Shown: one piece after another, positions 48,776 through 58,399 of the stretch
Layout of the letters: each line of letters starts with the position of its first letter
How positions within the stretch are numbered: the first letter of the stretch is position 1
Assembly: GCF_000425885.1 (NCBI RefSeq)
Contig: NZ_AUEH01000001.1
Location: 1-64,000 of the forward strand
Source: Schleiferilactobacillus harbinensis DSM 16991
GTDB taxonomy: Bacteria > Bacillota > Bacilli > Lactobacillales > Lactobacillaceae
Direction: 5' to 3'
Length of the DNA stretch: 64,000 bases
Position numbers and translations under genes: made by a program
The notes under the pieces: generated by a model
Databases searched by the model: none
Told to the model about the DNA's origin: nothing
What the model saw: only the letters and a program-made list of their open reading frames with translations

Positions 48776-49989
48776 TGGCGTTCGGACCGAAGCAATTAGA
48801 CGGGGCGGCGCTTGCAGCGGCTTATGCGGACCTGGACCATAGTGCATGGCTGACGGCCCAGCGACAAAGGGCCGCCGAGGCCTATTCAGAAGCGCCCTGG
48901 CCGGAGTTTGCCAAGGTCAGCTACCATGCTTGGCCGCTGTTTGGCACCGGCACCGCGGCAGGGGTGACCTATCCTGACGGGCTGCCGACATCGGCGGGAG
49001 TGATCGTGCGCTCGTTGCTGACGGCGACGGATGCTGATTTGGCGCCGTTCAAGGACTATTTGTTTAAACAAACCGGCCCGACAGATCGCCTGACGGCCTT
49101 CCATATCGCCCATCTCAACAGCGGCGTATTGATTCAGATACCGGATCACTTCCACAGCGATCAACCGGTGGTGTTGAATACCCGTTTGCTTGCCGGCCAA
49201 AATGCGCACCACCATGTCCTGGTCGTCGTCGGCAGCGACGCCCAGGTGACGATCGTCGATCGATACACCGGCGAAGACGGCGCAGCCAGTGCCGATTCCG
49301 TGGTGACCGAAATCGTGGTGGGAGAAAACAGCCAAGTGAACTTTGCTAATGTCGATGCATTCGGCAGCAACATCACGGCCTTCATCCGGCGGCACGCCAC
49401 TGTTGCCGCCAACGGGGTCCTGAACTGGACGGCGGGCGTGCTGAACGACGGCAACATGCTGGCCGATACTAGTACCGATCTGGTTGGTACCGGCAGTACG
49501 GCCGACGTGAAAGTTGTCGCTCTGGCCACCGGTAAGCAGACCCAAGGGTTGAATACCCGCGTGACCAATATTGGCCGCCAGACCACAGCCAATATTTTGC
49601 AGCACGGGGTGATCTTGGAAAAGGCGGCTTTGATTTTCAACGGTATCGGCCACATTGTGAAAGGGGCCCGGGGCGCTGATGCCCAGCAAGAGAACCGTGT
49701 GCTGATGCTGTCCCGGGCGGCCCACGGCTACGCCAATCCCATTCTCTTGATTGATGAAAATGATGTGAAAGCCGGCCATGCTGCCTCAGTAGGCCGAGTA
49801 GATGCCAGTCAGATGTATTATTTGATGAGTCGCGGTCTGACCAAGGACGTGGCCCAGCGTTTGGTGATTCGCGGTTTTCTCGGCGCGGTCTTGACGGCAA
49901 TCCCGTTGCCGACTGTGCAGCAGGAATTGATCGATACCATTGAAAGGAAGCTTATCCATGGCCAAACTGTCGCCCATCAACAAAACTGA
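48775..49989 (+). CDS. sufD: Fe-S assembly protein SufD
   Basis: 404-residue beta-helix scaffold partner of SufB. The C-terminal core GHAASVGRVDASQMYYLMSRGL and the alternating beta-helix repeats (residues 120-320) fit. ATG overlaps the sufC stop (TAATG), with GGGGGAGG upstream. It overlaps sufS by 32 nt. Confidence 0.94.
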   Translation: MAFGPKQLDGAALAAAYADLDHSAWLTAQRQRAAEAYSEAPWPEFAKVSYHAWPLFGTGTAAGVTYPDGLPTSAGVIVRSLLTATDADLAPFKDYLFKQTGPTDRLTAFHIAHLNSGVLIQIPDHFHSDQPVVLNTRLLAGQNAHHHVLVVVGSDAQVTIVDRYTGEDGAASADSVVTEIVVGENSQVNFANVDAFGSNITAFIRRHATVAANGVLNWTAGVLNDGNMLADTSTDLVGTGSTADVKVVALATGKQTQGLNTRVTNIGRQTTANILQHGVILEKAALIFNGIGHIVKGARGADAQQENRVLMLSRAAHGYANPILLIDENDVKAGHAASVGRVDASQMYYLMSRGLTKDVAQRLVIRGFLGAVLTAIPLPTVQQELIDTIERKLIHGQTVAHQQN

Positions 49990-51187
49990 TTTTCCGATGT
50001 GGCAAGGGGCCGACGCGGTTCCTGATGCGGTGTATTTAGACTCGGCTGCGACGGCGCAAAAGCCGCAGGCAGTGATCGATGCCCTAGTCCATTACTATAC
50101 GCGGCAAAATGCCAATGTGCATCGCGGCGTCTATACTCTGGCGGAACAGGCCACAGAAGCATACGAAAATGCCCGCCAGACTGTGGCCGATTTTATCCAT
50201 GCCGAAGATACCGCCAACATTATTTTTACCCGCGGTACGACGGAAAGCTTAAACTGGATCGCTCAAAGCTGGGGTGGTACCCACATTCAGGCCGGGGACG
50301 AGATTATTATTACGATCATGGAACATCACAGCAATCTGGTGCCATGGCAGCAGCTCGCCCTGCGTACCGGCGCCAAGCTGCGGTACGTGGATATTGATGA
50401 TCAGGGCTTGCTGGACATGCCGGCCTATAGGGCCATGCTGTCCGCGAGAACCAAAATCGTCGCAGTGACCCAAGTGTCAAACGTGCTCGGCACGATCAAT
50501 CCGATTCAAGAAATCGGCCAACTCGCCCACGCAGCAGGGGCCATTCTGGTGGTTGACGGGGCTCAAAGCGCCCCCCACATGCCGGTGGACGTTCAGGCCT
50601 TGGGAGCAGACTTTTTTGCCTTCTCCGGCCACAAAATGCTTGGGCCGACCGGGATCGGGGTACTGTATGGTAAAATGGCGCTGCTTGAAGCCATGCCGCC
50701 AATTGAGTTCGGCGGTGAAATGATCAGCAAGGTGGAGAAATTTCAGACCACCTGGGCTGATATTCCGTGGCGCTTTGAGGGCGGTACGCCCAATATTGCC
50801 GGCGCCATTGGCCTGGCAGCGGCGATCCGCTATCTGCAAGCCATCGGGTTAGACAAGATTCGCGATCATGAGCGCGCGTTAACGACCTATGCGTTAGACC
50901 AGCTCAAAGCCATTCCCGGCCTGACCATTTACGGCCCCCAAGATGCAGCCCGGCGCGGTGGGGTGATTGCCTTTACCCTGAATGGTGTGCATCCCCACGA
51001 CTTGGCCACGGTGCTGGACACCCAACAAGTCGCCGTCCGGGCTGGCCACCACTGTGCCCAGCCGTTGATGCAGCGCTTAGGCGTGGTGGCTACCGCCCGG
51101 GCCAGTTTCTATCTGTATAATGGCCAAGCCGATGTCGATCGGCTGGTGGCCGCGGTGAACGAAGCAAAGGAGTTCTTCCAGCAATGA
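49958..51187 (+). CDS. sufS: Cysteine desulfurase SufS
   Basis: 409-residue PLP enzyme that frees sulfur from cysteine as a persulfide. The PLP lysine is in FFAFSGHKMLGPTGIG (about residue 225) and the active Cys in RAGHHCAQPL (about 365), placing it in the group II (SufS) type. ATG 49958 follows GAAAGGAAG. Overlaps sufU by 4 nt (ATGA), its sulfur acceptor. Confidence 0.95.
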   Translation: MAKLSPINKTDFPMWQGADAVPDAVYLDSAATAQKPQAVIDALVHYYTRQNANVHRGVYTLAEQATEAYENARQTVADFIHAEDTANIIFTRGTTESLNWIAQSWGGTHIQAGDEIIITIMEHHSNLVPWQQLALRTGAKLRYVDIDDQGLLDMPAYRAMLSARTKIVAVTQVSNVLGTINPIQEIGQLAHAAGAILVVDGAQSAPHMPVDVQALGADFFAFSGHKMLGPTGIGVLYGKMALLEAMPPIEFGGEMISKVEKFQTTWADIPWRFEGGTPNIAGAIGLAAAIRYLQAIGLDKIRDHERALTTYALDQLKAIPGLTIYGPQDAARRGGVIAFTLNGVHPHDLATVLDTQQVAVRAGHHCAQPLMQRLGVVATARASFYLYNGQADVDRLVAAVNEAKEFFQQ

Positions 51188-51639
51188 ATGAAGATCAATT
51201 ACGCTTGCTGTACCGTCAGGTGATTTTAGATCACTCCCAGCATCCCCACCATCACGGTACGCTGGCTGACGGCAGCCATGAGAAAGAAATGGAAAATCCC
51301 ACCTGTGGCGATGTGATCACGGTGCAGGTCAAGCTCAGTCCAGATGGTCAGCAAATCGCGGACATTGCCTTCAACGGCAGCGGCTGCACGATTTCCCAGG
51401 CCAGTGCCAGCATGATGACCGACGTGGTTCAGGGGAAGACGGTCCAGGAAGCGCGGGATGCTGTTTATCTGTTTTCCCAAATGATCACCGGTAAAGAAAC
51501 CACGAAGGAAATGGACGACGTTTTGGGGGACGCCAGTCTCTTGGCCGGGGTGCGGGCCTTTCCCGCCCGAATCAAGTGTGCCACCTTGGCCTGGAAGGCC
51601 TTAGACCAAGCCCTGCCTGGTTTCCCAGAAAAGGAGTGA
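51184..51639 (+). CDS. sufU: Zinc-dependent sulfurtransferase SufU
   Basis: 151-residue IscU-like protein that takes persulfide sulfur from SufS. The three zinc/sulfur Cys are visible in [20 protein letters not shown] and [11 protein letters not shown]. Contains the SufU-specific insertion between the second and third Cys. Overlaps sufS (ATGA) and precedes sufB by 4 nt. Confidence 0.94.
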   Translation: MNEDQLRLLYRQVILDHSQHPHHHGTLADGSHEKEMENPTCGDVITVQVKLSPDGQQIADIAFNGSGCTISQASASMMTDVVQGKTVQEARDAVYLFSQMITGKETTKEMDDVLGDASLLAGVRAFPARIKCATLAWKALDQALPGFPEKE

Positions 51640-51643
51640 TTCC

Positions 51644-53086
51644 ATGACTGACGCAAAGACCAAAAACACGAAAAACAACGAGGACTTGCTGGATACAGTG
51701 CCCACGTTGGATGAAGACTATGATTACGGCTTTTCTGACGACGTTAAGCCGGTGTTCTCCACCGGTCGCGGGTTGACCGAAGATATTGTTCGGACCATCA
51801 GCAAAGAAAAGAACGAGCCTCAATGGATGCTGGATTTTCGCTTGAAAGCCTACAAAATCTACCGGCGGATGCCGATGCCGGATTTTGGTCCCGATTTGTC
51901 CAGCTTGGACTTAGACGACATGCTCTATTACCAAAAGGCGACGAATAAGAAATATCGCAATTGGGATGACGTGCCGGAAACGATCAAGGATACGTTTGAA
52001 AAATTAGGGGTCCCGGAAGCAGAACGCCGGTATTTGGCAGGTTCTGCGGCCCAGTACGAATCGGAAATGGTGTATCACAACATGAAAGACGAGTTTGAAA
52101 AACTCGGCATCGTCTTCATGGATACCGACTCGGCGCTGCAACAGTACCCGGAGATCTTTAAAAAGTATTTTGCCACACTGGTCAAACCCACGGACAACAA
52201 GTTTGCGGCGTTGAATTCTGCCGTCTGGTCCGGAGGCAGCTTTATCTACGTCCCGGCAGGAGTGAAGACGGACATTCCGATCCAGTCTTATTTCCGAATC
52301 AATACCGAGAATTCGGGGCAGTTCGAACGGACTCTGATCGTTGTTGAACCTGGGGCCAGTGTGAACTATGTCGAAGGCTGTACGGCCCCGAATTATTCCT
52401 CAGACAGCCTGCACGCCGCTGTGGTCGAAGTTTTTGTCAACGACGACGCATATTGCCGCTACACGACGATTCAGAACTGGTCCAAGAATGTCTATAGCTT
52501 GGAGACCAAACGCGCCCAGGCCATGAAGAATGCCACCATGGAGTGGGTCGATGGCAACCTGGGCAGCAAAACAACGATGAAGTACCCCTCTGTTTATCTG
52601 GACGGTGAGGGCGCTCGGGGGACGATGCTGAGTATCGCCGTTGCTGGGGCCGGCGTGGATCAGGATAACGGGGCCCGGATGATTCACCACGCCAAGAACA
52701 CCTCCAGCTCCATTGTGTCGAAGTCCATCGCGAAAGATGGCGGCGCTGTGGACTACCGCGGTACCGTCCGCTTCGACCGGGACAGTGACGGTTCTTTTGC
52801 CCATGTCGAGTGTGATACCATTATTATGGATGAGAAATCCCGGTCCGATACCATTCCGTACAACACGATTTTGAACGGGAATGTCTCGATGGAACATGAG
52901 GCAAAAGTCTCGAAAATTTCCGAAGCTCAGCTGTATTACTTGATGAGCCGCGGAATTCCCGAGAACAAGGCCACTGAAATGATCATCATGGGCTTCGTTG
53001 AGCCGTTCACGAAGGAGTTGCCGATGGAGTATGCGGTGGAATTGAACCGGTTGATCAGTTATGAGATGGTAGGGTCAGTCGGGTAA
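51644..53086 (+). CDS. sufB: Fe-S assembly scaffold SufB
   Basis: 480-residue scaffold subunit where clusters form with SufC and SufD. Conserved [41 protein letters not shown] and the C-terminal [21 protein letters not shown] are present. AAAGGAG precedes the ATG. Last gene of the suf operon; followed by repeat/terminator copy C. Confidence 0.95.
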   Translation: MTDAKTKNTKNNEDLLDTVPTLDEDYDYGFSDDVKPVFSTGRGLTEDIVRTISKEKNEPQWMLDFRLKAYKIYRRMPMPDFGPDLSSLDLDDMLYYQKATNKKYRNWDDVPETIKDTFEKLGVPEAERRYLAGSAAQYESEMVYHNMKDEFEKLGIVFMDTDSALQQYPEIFKKYFATLVKPTDNKFAALNSAVWSGGSFIYVPAGVKTDIPIQSYFRINTENSGQFERTLIVVEPGASVNYVEGCTAPNYSSDSLHAAVVEVFVNDDAYCRYTTIQNWSKNVYSLETKRAQAMKNATMEWVDGNLGSKTTMKYPSVYLDGEGARGTMLSIAVAGAGVDQDNGARMIHHAKNTSSSIVSKSIAKDGGAVDYRGTVRFDRDSDGSFAHVECDTIIMDEKSRSDTIPYNTILNGNVSMEHEAKVSKISEAQLYYLMSRGIPENKATEMIIMGFVEPFTKELPMEYAVELNRLISYEMVGSVG

Positions 53087-53100
53087 AAAGAAGGACAACA

Positions 53101-53203
53101 AAAGGATCGGGCCAAAATTCTGAGTTTCTGGCGCACCGAGTGCCGCAGCTTGCGGAGCATTGGCACGGCGTACCAGAGAACGACTTTGGCTCGATCCTTT
53201 TAT
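53101..53203. repeat. Long bidirectional terminator carrying a deletion derivative of the structured repeat (copy C)
   Basis: Outer arms AAAGGATCGGGCCAAA (53101-53116) and TTTGGCTCGATCCTTT (53185-53200) pair and continue inward. The apex GTGCCGCAGCTTGCGGAG then CATTGGCAC matches the two ends of copies A and B with the central ~140 nt missing. T runs lie on both sides. It separates convergent sufB and the gene at 53212. Confidence 0.75.
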
Positions 53204-53211
53204 TGTTATTG

Positions 53212-53862
53212 CTAGAGTGTTTGAGACTCATCCGCCGCCTTGGTTTGATACAATAGTTGGCGGATATCCCGCCGGCTCATCCCCACTTGGCGCGGATCAT
53301 GCTGGTACATGGCAATGGCTTGGCCCAGCGTTGGCGCTTGCTGACGCCACAATAAGACGTACAGCCCCGCCACTGCCTGCTGATTACGCAAGTTGGCCGG
53401 CAAAGCTTGCAGCGTGGCCATGACGAGCGGTTGCTTGAATAAGTGCTGCTGTTCATTATGAATAGCCCAGTCAGTCTGGGCGAGCCGGGAAAAATGGGCA
53501 GTGTGTTTCAAGCGATGAATCGTCCGGCGAAAGCGGGTATTGCGCAGCAGCTGGGGGCGTTTGCTTAAATAAACCCCAGTGGCACTGACCGTCCCGGCAA
53601 TGATCAGCAAGCCGATGATCAGGGACCAGATCCAGGGCGCACCGCCTAAAATAGCGACGATCATCAAGACCGCCGCCATCCCCGCTGCCCCCGCGGCGGT
53701 GATCAGAAATGGCCGGCGGTAGCGGCGGCCGATCATTGCCAGCATGTCGCTCCGGTAATGGGCGGCAATCAGTTGCCGGTGCGTGGCTAATTGGTGATCA
53801 CGTTCATAGGCGTGCCACGTTTGGGCGAGCGGCGTCAGCCAGTCGCGTCCTGCGTTATCCAT
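53212..53862 (-). CDS. Hypothetical membrane protein
   Basis: 216 residues with two adjacent membrane helices (about 52-72 and 78-98) between a helical N-terminal segment and a basic, Gln-rich cytoplasmic C-terminal half. GGGGGGA precedes the ATG. Family not recognised. Divergent from the DUF2785-like gene, with only about 75 nt between. Confidence 0.75.
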   Translation of the reverse strand: MDNAGRDWLTPLAQTWHAYERDHQLATHRQLIAAHYRSDMLAMIGRRYRRPFLITAAGAAGMAAVLMIVAILGGAPWIWSLIIGLLIIAGTVSATGVYLSKRPQLLRNTRFRRTIHRLKHTAHFSRLAQTDWAIHNEQQHLFKQPLVMATLQALPANLRNQQAVAGLYVLLWRQQAPTLGQAIAMYQHDPRQVGMSRRDIRQLLYQTKAADESQTL

Positions 53863-53937
53863 TTGTCATCATCCCCCCTTTAATCTAGTATACCGCGCCG
53901 CCGCGCAGAAGAGCGAATTGTCAGAAAGGAATCGATT

Positions 53938-54954
53938 ATGGATCAAGCAATACAAGACTTTTATGACCGCTTAGACGTACTACGCCTGCAATTGAATCGG
54001 GGCGATATCTACAAAAACTTGCCAACGCTGCTGAGTGCGGCCCGTGATCAAGTGCCGCGCAAGAAACGGCGCAGTGCCTATCATCGGCCGACGACCAGTG
54101 CTTTGGACTTAGCCCGTATGCTGGCACTGAATAAACGCTATCGGGACCGGCTGCAAGAAATGAAGCACGACGACCAGGCTGGGCAAGCACCCGCTCAGGA
54201 TCTGGCCGACGGTGATCTGGATTTTATTTTAGATCAGCTGAGCAATACTGATTTGCGGTTGCGGGACCATGGGGCATTTTACTTGATCAATGATTTGCTG
54301 CGGACCCATACCTTGACGGATGAACAGTTCCACTATGCCGTGGCAGTGGTGTCGTCACCGGAGTATCTGTTTGACCACATCATGGAGCCGGAAGCAGACG
54401 CTTTGTTTAAGCGCAGCTTTTCGGTGCTGGTGCTGGGGACACTGTTATTTGCCGACCGTACTGATTATCACACCCTGACCGAGGGAGAGGTGCTGGTCAT
54501 TCTGCACCGGGTAGCGGCCTATGCCCTGCTGGAGCAGGATGGCCGCGGCTATATTGACGGAAAAGGCTGGGGCCATGCCTGGATCCATATTGGCAACGTG
54601 GTCGATGAGCTGGGTGAACGTAATCTGACCCGGGCGGACAAGATCTTTTTACTCAGTGCCGTGATGCTGGGCTACCAATCCGTGCGGGATGCCCTGGCTT
54701 ACGGTGAAGATCAGCGACTAGCCTATTCGTTAAGTACGCTGGCCAACAAGGAGACCTTTTATGCCGATTATCTGCTCCTATTGTTAAAACAGTGGCAGGG
54801 ACGGCTGATGACGATGCGGCCGCAGGAAAATGTTGCCTTCTGGAATCGCTGGTATAACCGGAACCGGTTATTGGAAGCAATGATATTGCGCAACGATTAT
54901 CCGGATAGTATCATGAAGTTCTTAGGCGATATTGCCAATAATAATTTAGGCTGA
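53938..54954 (+). CDS. DUF2785-family protein
   Basis: 338-residue soluble, mostly helical protein. The segment DGRGYIDGKGWGHAWIHIGNVVDEL (around residues 200-225) is the DUF2785 hallmark. GAAAGGAA precedes the ATG. The N-terminal 70 residues are charged and may be a separate helical region. Function unknown. Followed after 11 nt by a GNAT acetyltransferase gene in the same direction. Confidence 0.82.
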   Translation: MDQAIQDFYDRLDVLRLQLNRGDIYKNLPTLLSAARDQVPRKKRRSAYHRPTTSALDLARMLALNKRYRDRLQEMKHDDQAGQAPAQDLADGDLDFILDQLSNTDLRLRDHGAFYLINDLLRTHTLTDEQFHYAVAVVSSPEYLFDHIMEPEADALFKRSFSVLVLGTLLFADRTDYHTLTEGEVLVILHRVAAYALLEQDGRGYIDGKGWGHAWIHIGNVVDELGERNLTRADKIFLLSAVMLGYQSVRDALAYGEDQRLAYSLSTLANKETFYADYLLLLLKQWQGRLMTMRPQENVAFWNRWYNRNRLLEAMILRNDYPDSIMKFLGDIANNNLG

Positions 54955-54965
54955 GAGGCGATTCG

Positions 54966-55475
54966 ATGGACGTTACCATACGCAATGCAGTACCAGCAGA
55001 CGAAGCGGCCGTGATCCGGATGTGGGCGGCTGCCCGGGCCCGGTTAGCCGCCGAAAAAATACCGCAGTGGCAGGATGCCTATCCTGGCGCTGCGGACTTT
55101 CAAACTGATTTGATTACCGGGGCCGGGCAAGTGGCTGTACTGGCCACCGGTGAGGTGGTGGGCTATGCCGCCCTCATGCCCAGCCCGGAGCCCACCTATG
55201 CCAGGATTGCCGGCCAGTGGCTGACTGCTGGGGCTTACATAACGATCCATCGTTTCGTCGTTTCGAACCAGCACTTGCATCATGGCATCGGCCAGCAGTT
55301 CATGACCGGGGTGCTGGCCCATATTCAAACCGCCGGCACCCCGGCGGTGCGCGTGGATACCCACGCTAAGAATACCCCAATGCACCATTTACTGGGCCAC
55401 TTTGCATTTCAGCATACCGGGACGATTTGGATGACTGATGGTAGTCCGCGGGATGCTTACGAGTTAGTCTTCTAG
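54966..55475 (+). CDS. GNAT-family N-acetyltransferase
   Basis: 169 residues with the GNAT fold. The acetyl-CoA region lies near residues 98-112 (IHRFVVSNQHLHHGIGQQFM) and VRVDTHAKNTPMHHLLGHFAF near 135 follows. The N-terminal VTIRNAVPADEAAVIRMW is typical. Substrate unknown. GAGAGGCG precedes the ATG. Its last 12 nt overlap the convergent PPK2 gene. Confidence 0.88.
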   Translation: MDVTIRNAVPADEAAVIRMWAAARARLAAEKIPQWQDAYPGAADFQTDLITGAGQVAVLATGEVVGYAALMPSPEPTYARIAGQWLTAGAYITIHRFVVSNQHLHHGIGQQFMTGVLAHIQTAGTPAVRVDTHAKNTPMHHLLGHFAFQHTGTIWMTDGSPRDAYELVF

Positions 55476-56339
55476 TTTATCCAGGGCCGCGTGCAGGCCC
55501 TTTTTTTGTTCATCTGTGACTTGCGGGAAGTGCAGCGGCAAGGCGCCAATGCGGGCATTGATGATTTTCGAAACGATCAAGCGAGAATACCATTTGTCGT
55601 CGGCCGGAATGACATACCAGGGATTTTCTTTGGTGCTTGTATGGCGAATCATCTCTTCGTAGGCCCTTTGGTATTGATCCCAATACTGGCGTTCATTGAT
55701 GTCGTTTTCCGAAAACTTCCAGTTTTTCTCGGGCACTTCAATACGGGCCAAGAAGCGTTTCTTTTGCTCGCCCTTGGAGAGGTGCAGGAAGAACTTAAGG
55801 ATGATGATCCCGTTACGGTTAGCAAAGGCTTCCAGCTCTCGAAAATCGCTATACCGCTGCTGCCAGAGCTTATTGTCTACATCTTTGACGCTGGTGATGC
55901 CGGGAATGTGTTCCGATAAAACGTTGGCTGGATGGACCTGATCAACGAGGACTTCTTCGTAGTAAGAGCGGTTGAAAATGGCGATTTCGCCGCTGCGGGG
56001 AAAAGCCACCCGGGTGCGCCATAAATAATCGTGGGCAAGTTCGTTGGCGGTGGGAACTTTGAACGGCGTAACCGTCGTTCCTTGGGGATTTACGCCACGC
56101 ATCACGTGTTTGATCATCCCGTCTTTGCCGGCGGCGTCCAAAGCTTGAAAAAGGATTAGGATACCAAATTGGTTTTGCGCATACAGTTTTTCTTGGGCAT
56201 CCTGCAACACTTTGCGATCCTTTTTAATTTCCTTTTTGATTGCCTTTTCTTGATTCTGATAGTCGGCTGGCGGAGTGGTGGCCTGTTCGCCAATATGAAA
56301 CTCGCCAGTACCGTTGTACCGATAATCTTTCAAATCCAT
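55464..56339 (-). CDS. Polyphosphate kinase 2 family protein
   Basis: 291-residue PPK2 enzyme that transfers phosphate between polyphosphate and nucleotides. Walker A-like LFQALDAAGKDGMIKHV (about 70-85), IFNRSYYEEVLVDQVHP and FLHLSKGEQKKRFLARIE (lid region) are conserved. A single PPK2 domain of this length fits the NDP/NMP-phosphorylating classes; nucleotide preference cannot be read. The ATG at 56339 has AAGGAAA about 13 nt upstream. Tail overlap with the GNAT gene means convergent transcription. Confidence 0.9.
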   Translation of the reverse strand: MDLKDYRYNGTGEFHIGEQATTPPADYQNQEKAIKKEIKKDRKVLQDAQEKLYAQNQFGILILFQALDAAGKDGMIKHVMRGVNPQGTTVTPFKVPTANELAHDYLWRTRVAFPRSGEIAIFNRSYYEEVLVDQVHPANVLSEHIPGITSVKDVDNKLWQQRYSDFRELEAFANRNGIIILKFFLHLSKGEQKKRFLARIEVPEKNWKFSENDINERQYWDQYQRAYEEMIRHTSTKENPWYVIPADDKWYSRLIVSKIINARIGALPLHFPQVTDEQKKGLHAALDKLED

Positions 56340-56485
56340 AACATGACCCGCTTTCCTTCAACTGAGTTAACTCTATTGTAACCACTCACTGGTTAAAACG
56401 TACGAACAATGCCTGGGTGACAGCCGGCCTGCGTTATTTTATAATGGAGCCTAGGGTGTTTGGAAGTTCACAAGGAGTCGAGTAC

Positions 56486-57355
56486 ATGTTAATTAAAGGT
56501 GAGGCCATTCGTACCGCACGTTTACGCAAACGCCTGTCCCAAAGGGAACTTGCCCACGGCATCTGTGCCCAGGCCACGGTCTGTTTGATCGAAAAGTATG
56601 ATCAAAATGTGGCTTGGGATATCATTAACGGGCTGTGTCAACGCTTAGAGATTCCGGCCGAGAGTGTCATGAGTCAACCAGATGATGTGCTGCGCCGCCA
56701 GTTGGACCGTGCTTTGGAAGCGTTTATGGATGAGGATATCGTTGGGTGTCAGCGGCTTTTGATACCGCTAGCCGATTTGATTGAGGCAGATCAACTGCGT
56801 GCGCACTACTATACGTTGCAGGGGCTCGTGGCCTTGGCCGACGGGCCGCGGTTGGATGAAGCCCGGTTTCGTTTTTCTCAGGCCCTCAATGAAGGGGCCG
56901 CTGGGCCGCATGATCTGTTTCGCTTGCTGGCGCAACTGGGCTTTGGCTATACGTATTTTCGCCAACAGGCGTTGGCGCAGGCCGGTTATTATATTTTGGC
57001 CGCTCGGGATGGCATCAGCCAATGGCCCAGCGGTCAGTCCTGGGAGTTGGAAATGCAGCTGTTTGTTTTGCTCGCCCATGCCGAATTGTTATGTGCGCAA
57101 GGGTATTGGCGGCAGGCGCGCGTGATCGCGGCCGATGGTTTGGAGCGGTTGAATGCCGGCAATAGCATGTTTATCATGGAGCGGCTAATTTTTGTGCGCG
57201 CCCGAGCGGCGCTCGGGGCGGGAGACACCGAACAGGGTCGTTGTGAGCTGGAGTCCGCTTTATTTATCGCGAAAGTTCGGCGGCATCCCCATATGGAAGC
57301 CAGAATTAATGCCTTACTGCAAACGCTCGACCAGTCAGATCGCGAAACGGAGTAA
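56486..57355 (+). CDS. RRNPP-like helix-turn-helix regulator with TPR-type domain
   Basis: 289 residues: N-terminal XRE HTH (residues 4-62, IRTARLRKRLSQRELAHGIC) and a helical, TPR-like C-terminal region (about 70-280), the layout of Rgg/PlcR/ComR peptide-sensing regulators. ATG 56486 follows AAGGAG; a frame open to 56417 lacks a site. No small pheromone gene is evident in the 145 nt upstream or before the terminator downstream, so the signal may be encoded elsewhere or absent. Confidence 0.8.
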   Translation: MLIKGEAIRTARLRKRLSQRELAHGICAQATVCLIEKYDQNVAWDIINGLCQRLEIPAESVMSQPDDVLRRQLDRALEAFMDEDIVGCQRLLIPLADLIEADQLRAHYYTLQGLVALADGPRLDEARFRFSQALNEGAAGPHDLFRLLAQLGFGYTYFRQQALAQAGYYILAARDGISQWPSGQSWELEMQLFVLLAHAELLCAQGYWRQARVIAADGLERLNAGNSMFIMERLIFVRARAALGAGDTEQGRCELESALFIAKVRRHPHMEARINALLQTLDQSDRETE

Positions 57356-57370
57356 ATCGGCACGAAGAAA

Positions 57371-57405
57371 GGGAGACAAAACCATGGTGGTTTTGTCTCC
57401 CTTTT
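57371..57405. terminator. Bidirectional terminator
   Basis: Perfect 14-bp stem GGGAGACAAAACCA/TGGTTTTGTCTCCC, loop TGG, with AAA before and TTTT after. It sits between the regulator gene and convergent uspA. Confidence 0.92.
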
Positions 57406-57418
57406 GCTAGACTGCCGA

Positions 57419-57934
57419 CTAGTCGTTTTCTGGATTAATATGGCTTTCCGGATGTTTGCTGTCGATCAGTGCTGGCTTATTGTCTAAATCGGTCCGGACG
57501 ACCAAAACGTCGCAGTTGGCGACGCGGGTCACATATTCCGTTACTGAGCCGATCAATAACCGCTCGACGGCATTCAGGCCGGTGGCGCCGATCATAATTA
57601 AGTCAATATCATTGGCTTTCGGATAGTCTCGACCAATCAGTGTTTTGGGTGCGCCGTATTCAATTTCGTAGGACACATCGGTTAGACCGGCGCGTTGAGC
57701 AATTTCCACATACTCTTTCATGGTCTGTTTCTGGGTTTCGGTGACTTGTTCCACCATCGCGGAATCAAAGCTTGATACGTTTTGGAAAGCCCGCGTATCG
57801 ATGACGTGTAACAGGAACAAATGGGCATGGTTCCGTTTCGTCACTTCCACAGCTTTGCGAAAAGCCAATTCTGCTTCGTAGGATCCATCAATCGCAACCA
57901 GGACCCGCTTGTATTGTTGCAACATAGTGTCCAC
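57419..57934 (-). CDS. Universal stress protein UspA family
   Basis: 171-residue UspA-fold protein. N-terminal RVLVAIDGSYEAELAFRKAVE and the ATP-binding style motif MIGATGLNAVERLLIGSVTEYV (G-x2-G-x9-G-S/T) are present. Likely cytosolic nucleotide-binding stress protein. GAGGTGG precedes the ATG. A small membrane protein gene and a probable 6S RNA lie upstream on the same strand. Confidence 0.92.
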   Translation of the reverse strand: MDTMLQQYKRVLVAIDGSYEAELAFRKAVEVTKRNHAHLFLLHVIDTRAFQNVSSFDSAMVEQVTETQKQTMKEYVEIAQRAGLTDVSYEIEYGAPKTLIGRDYPKANDIDLIMIGATGLNAVERLLIGSVTEYVTRVANCDVLVVRTDLDNKPALIDSKHPESHINPEND

Positions 57935-57997
57935 CTCATTTCTTCTTTTCTCTTTAATTATACCGTACTACTGAGCGGTGCGCAGAATTGCCCAGTT

Positions 57998-58285
57998 TTA
58001 TTTTTTTAACAGGCGCGCTAAGTGAAAAATCAGCGCCAGCATGTAAAGCAGGGTGAGGGCAACGGTAACGAGATTCCACATCAGCGGGGCATTGAGCAAA
58101 ATCACAGCCCCGATCAGAGCAATAAACAGCAGAATCATGGTGGCCCGCCGCAGAGCGGGGATAATCGCCCGCAGCACGGCGCTGTCTGGAGTGGTGGTCA
58201 TCAGCCGGACGACGATCAGCCGGGCAATGATGCTCAGCAGAACAAGCAAAATCAATAGGATAATGATGGCAGTTTTAGCTAACAC
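57998..58285 (-). CDS. Small three-helix membrane protein
   Basis: About 95 residues from GTG 58285, chosen because AAAGGA lies about 9 nt upstream. The ATG at 58345 in the same frame lies in the T run of the terminator at 58328-58358. Three hydrophobic helices (about 5-25, 47-65, 70-90) with a basic tail. No family recognised. It lies between uspA and the 6S-like RNA. Confidence 0.65.
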   Translation of the reverse strand: MLAKTAIIILLILLVLLSIIARLIVVRLMTTTPDSAVLRAIIPALRRATMILLFIALIGAVILLNAPLMWNLVTVALTLLYMLALIFHLARLLKK

Positions 58286-58327
58286 AGACTTAGATCCTTT
58301 CGACGGTACCAGAATACATTCATGATA

Positions 58328-58358
58328 ACAAAAAACGCGCAACATTGCTGTTGCGCGC
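58328..58358 (-). terminator. Terminator after the 6S-like RNA
   Basis: Minus-strand CGCGCAAC/GTTGCGCG, 6-nt loop, followed by TTTTTTGTT. Confidence 0.85.
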
Positions 58359-58399
58359 TGGCTCTTAGTGGTGCCGTTGATTTTTCCGTACAGTTGAAC

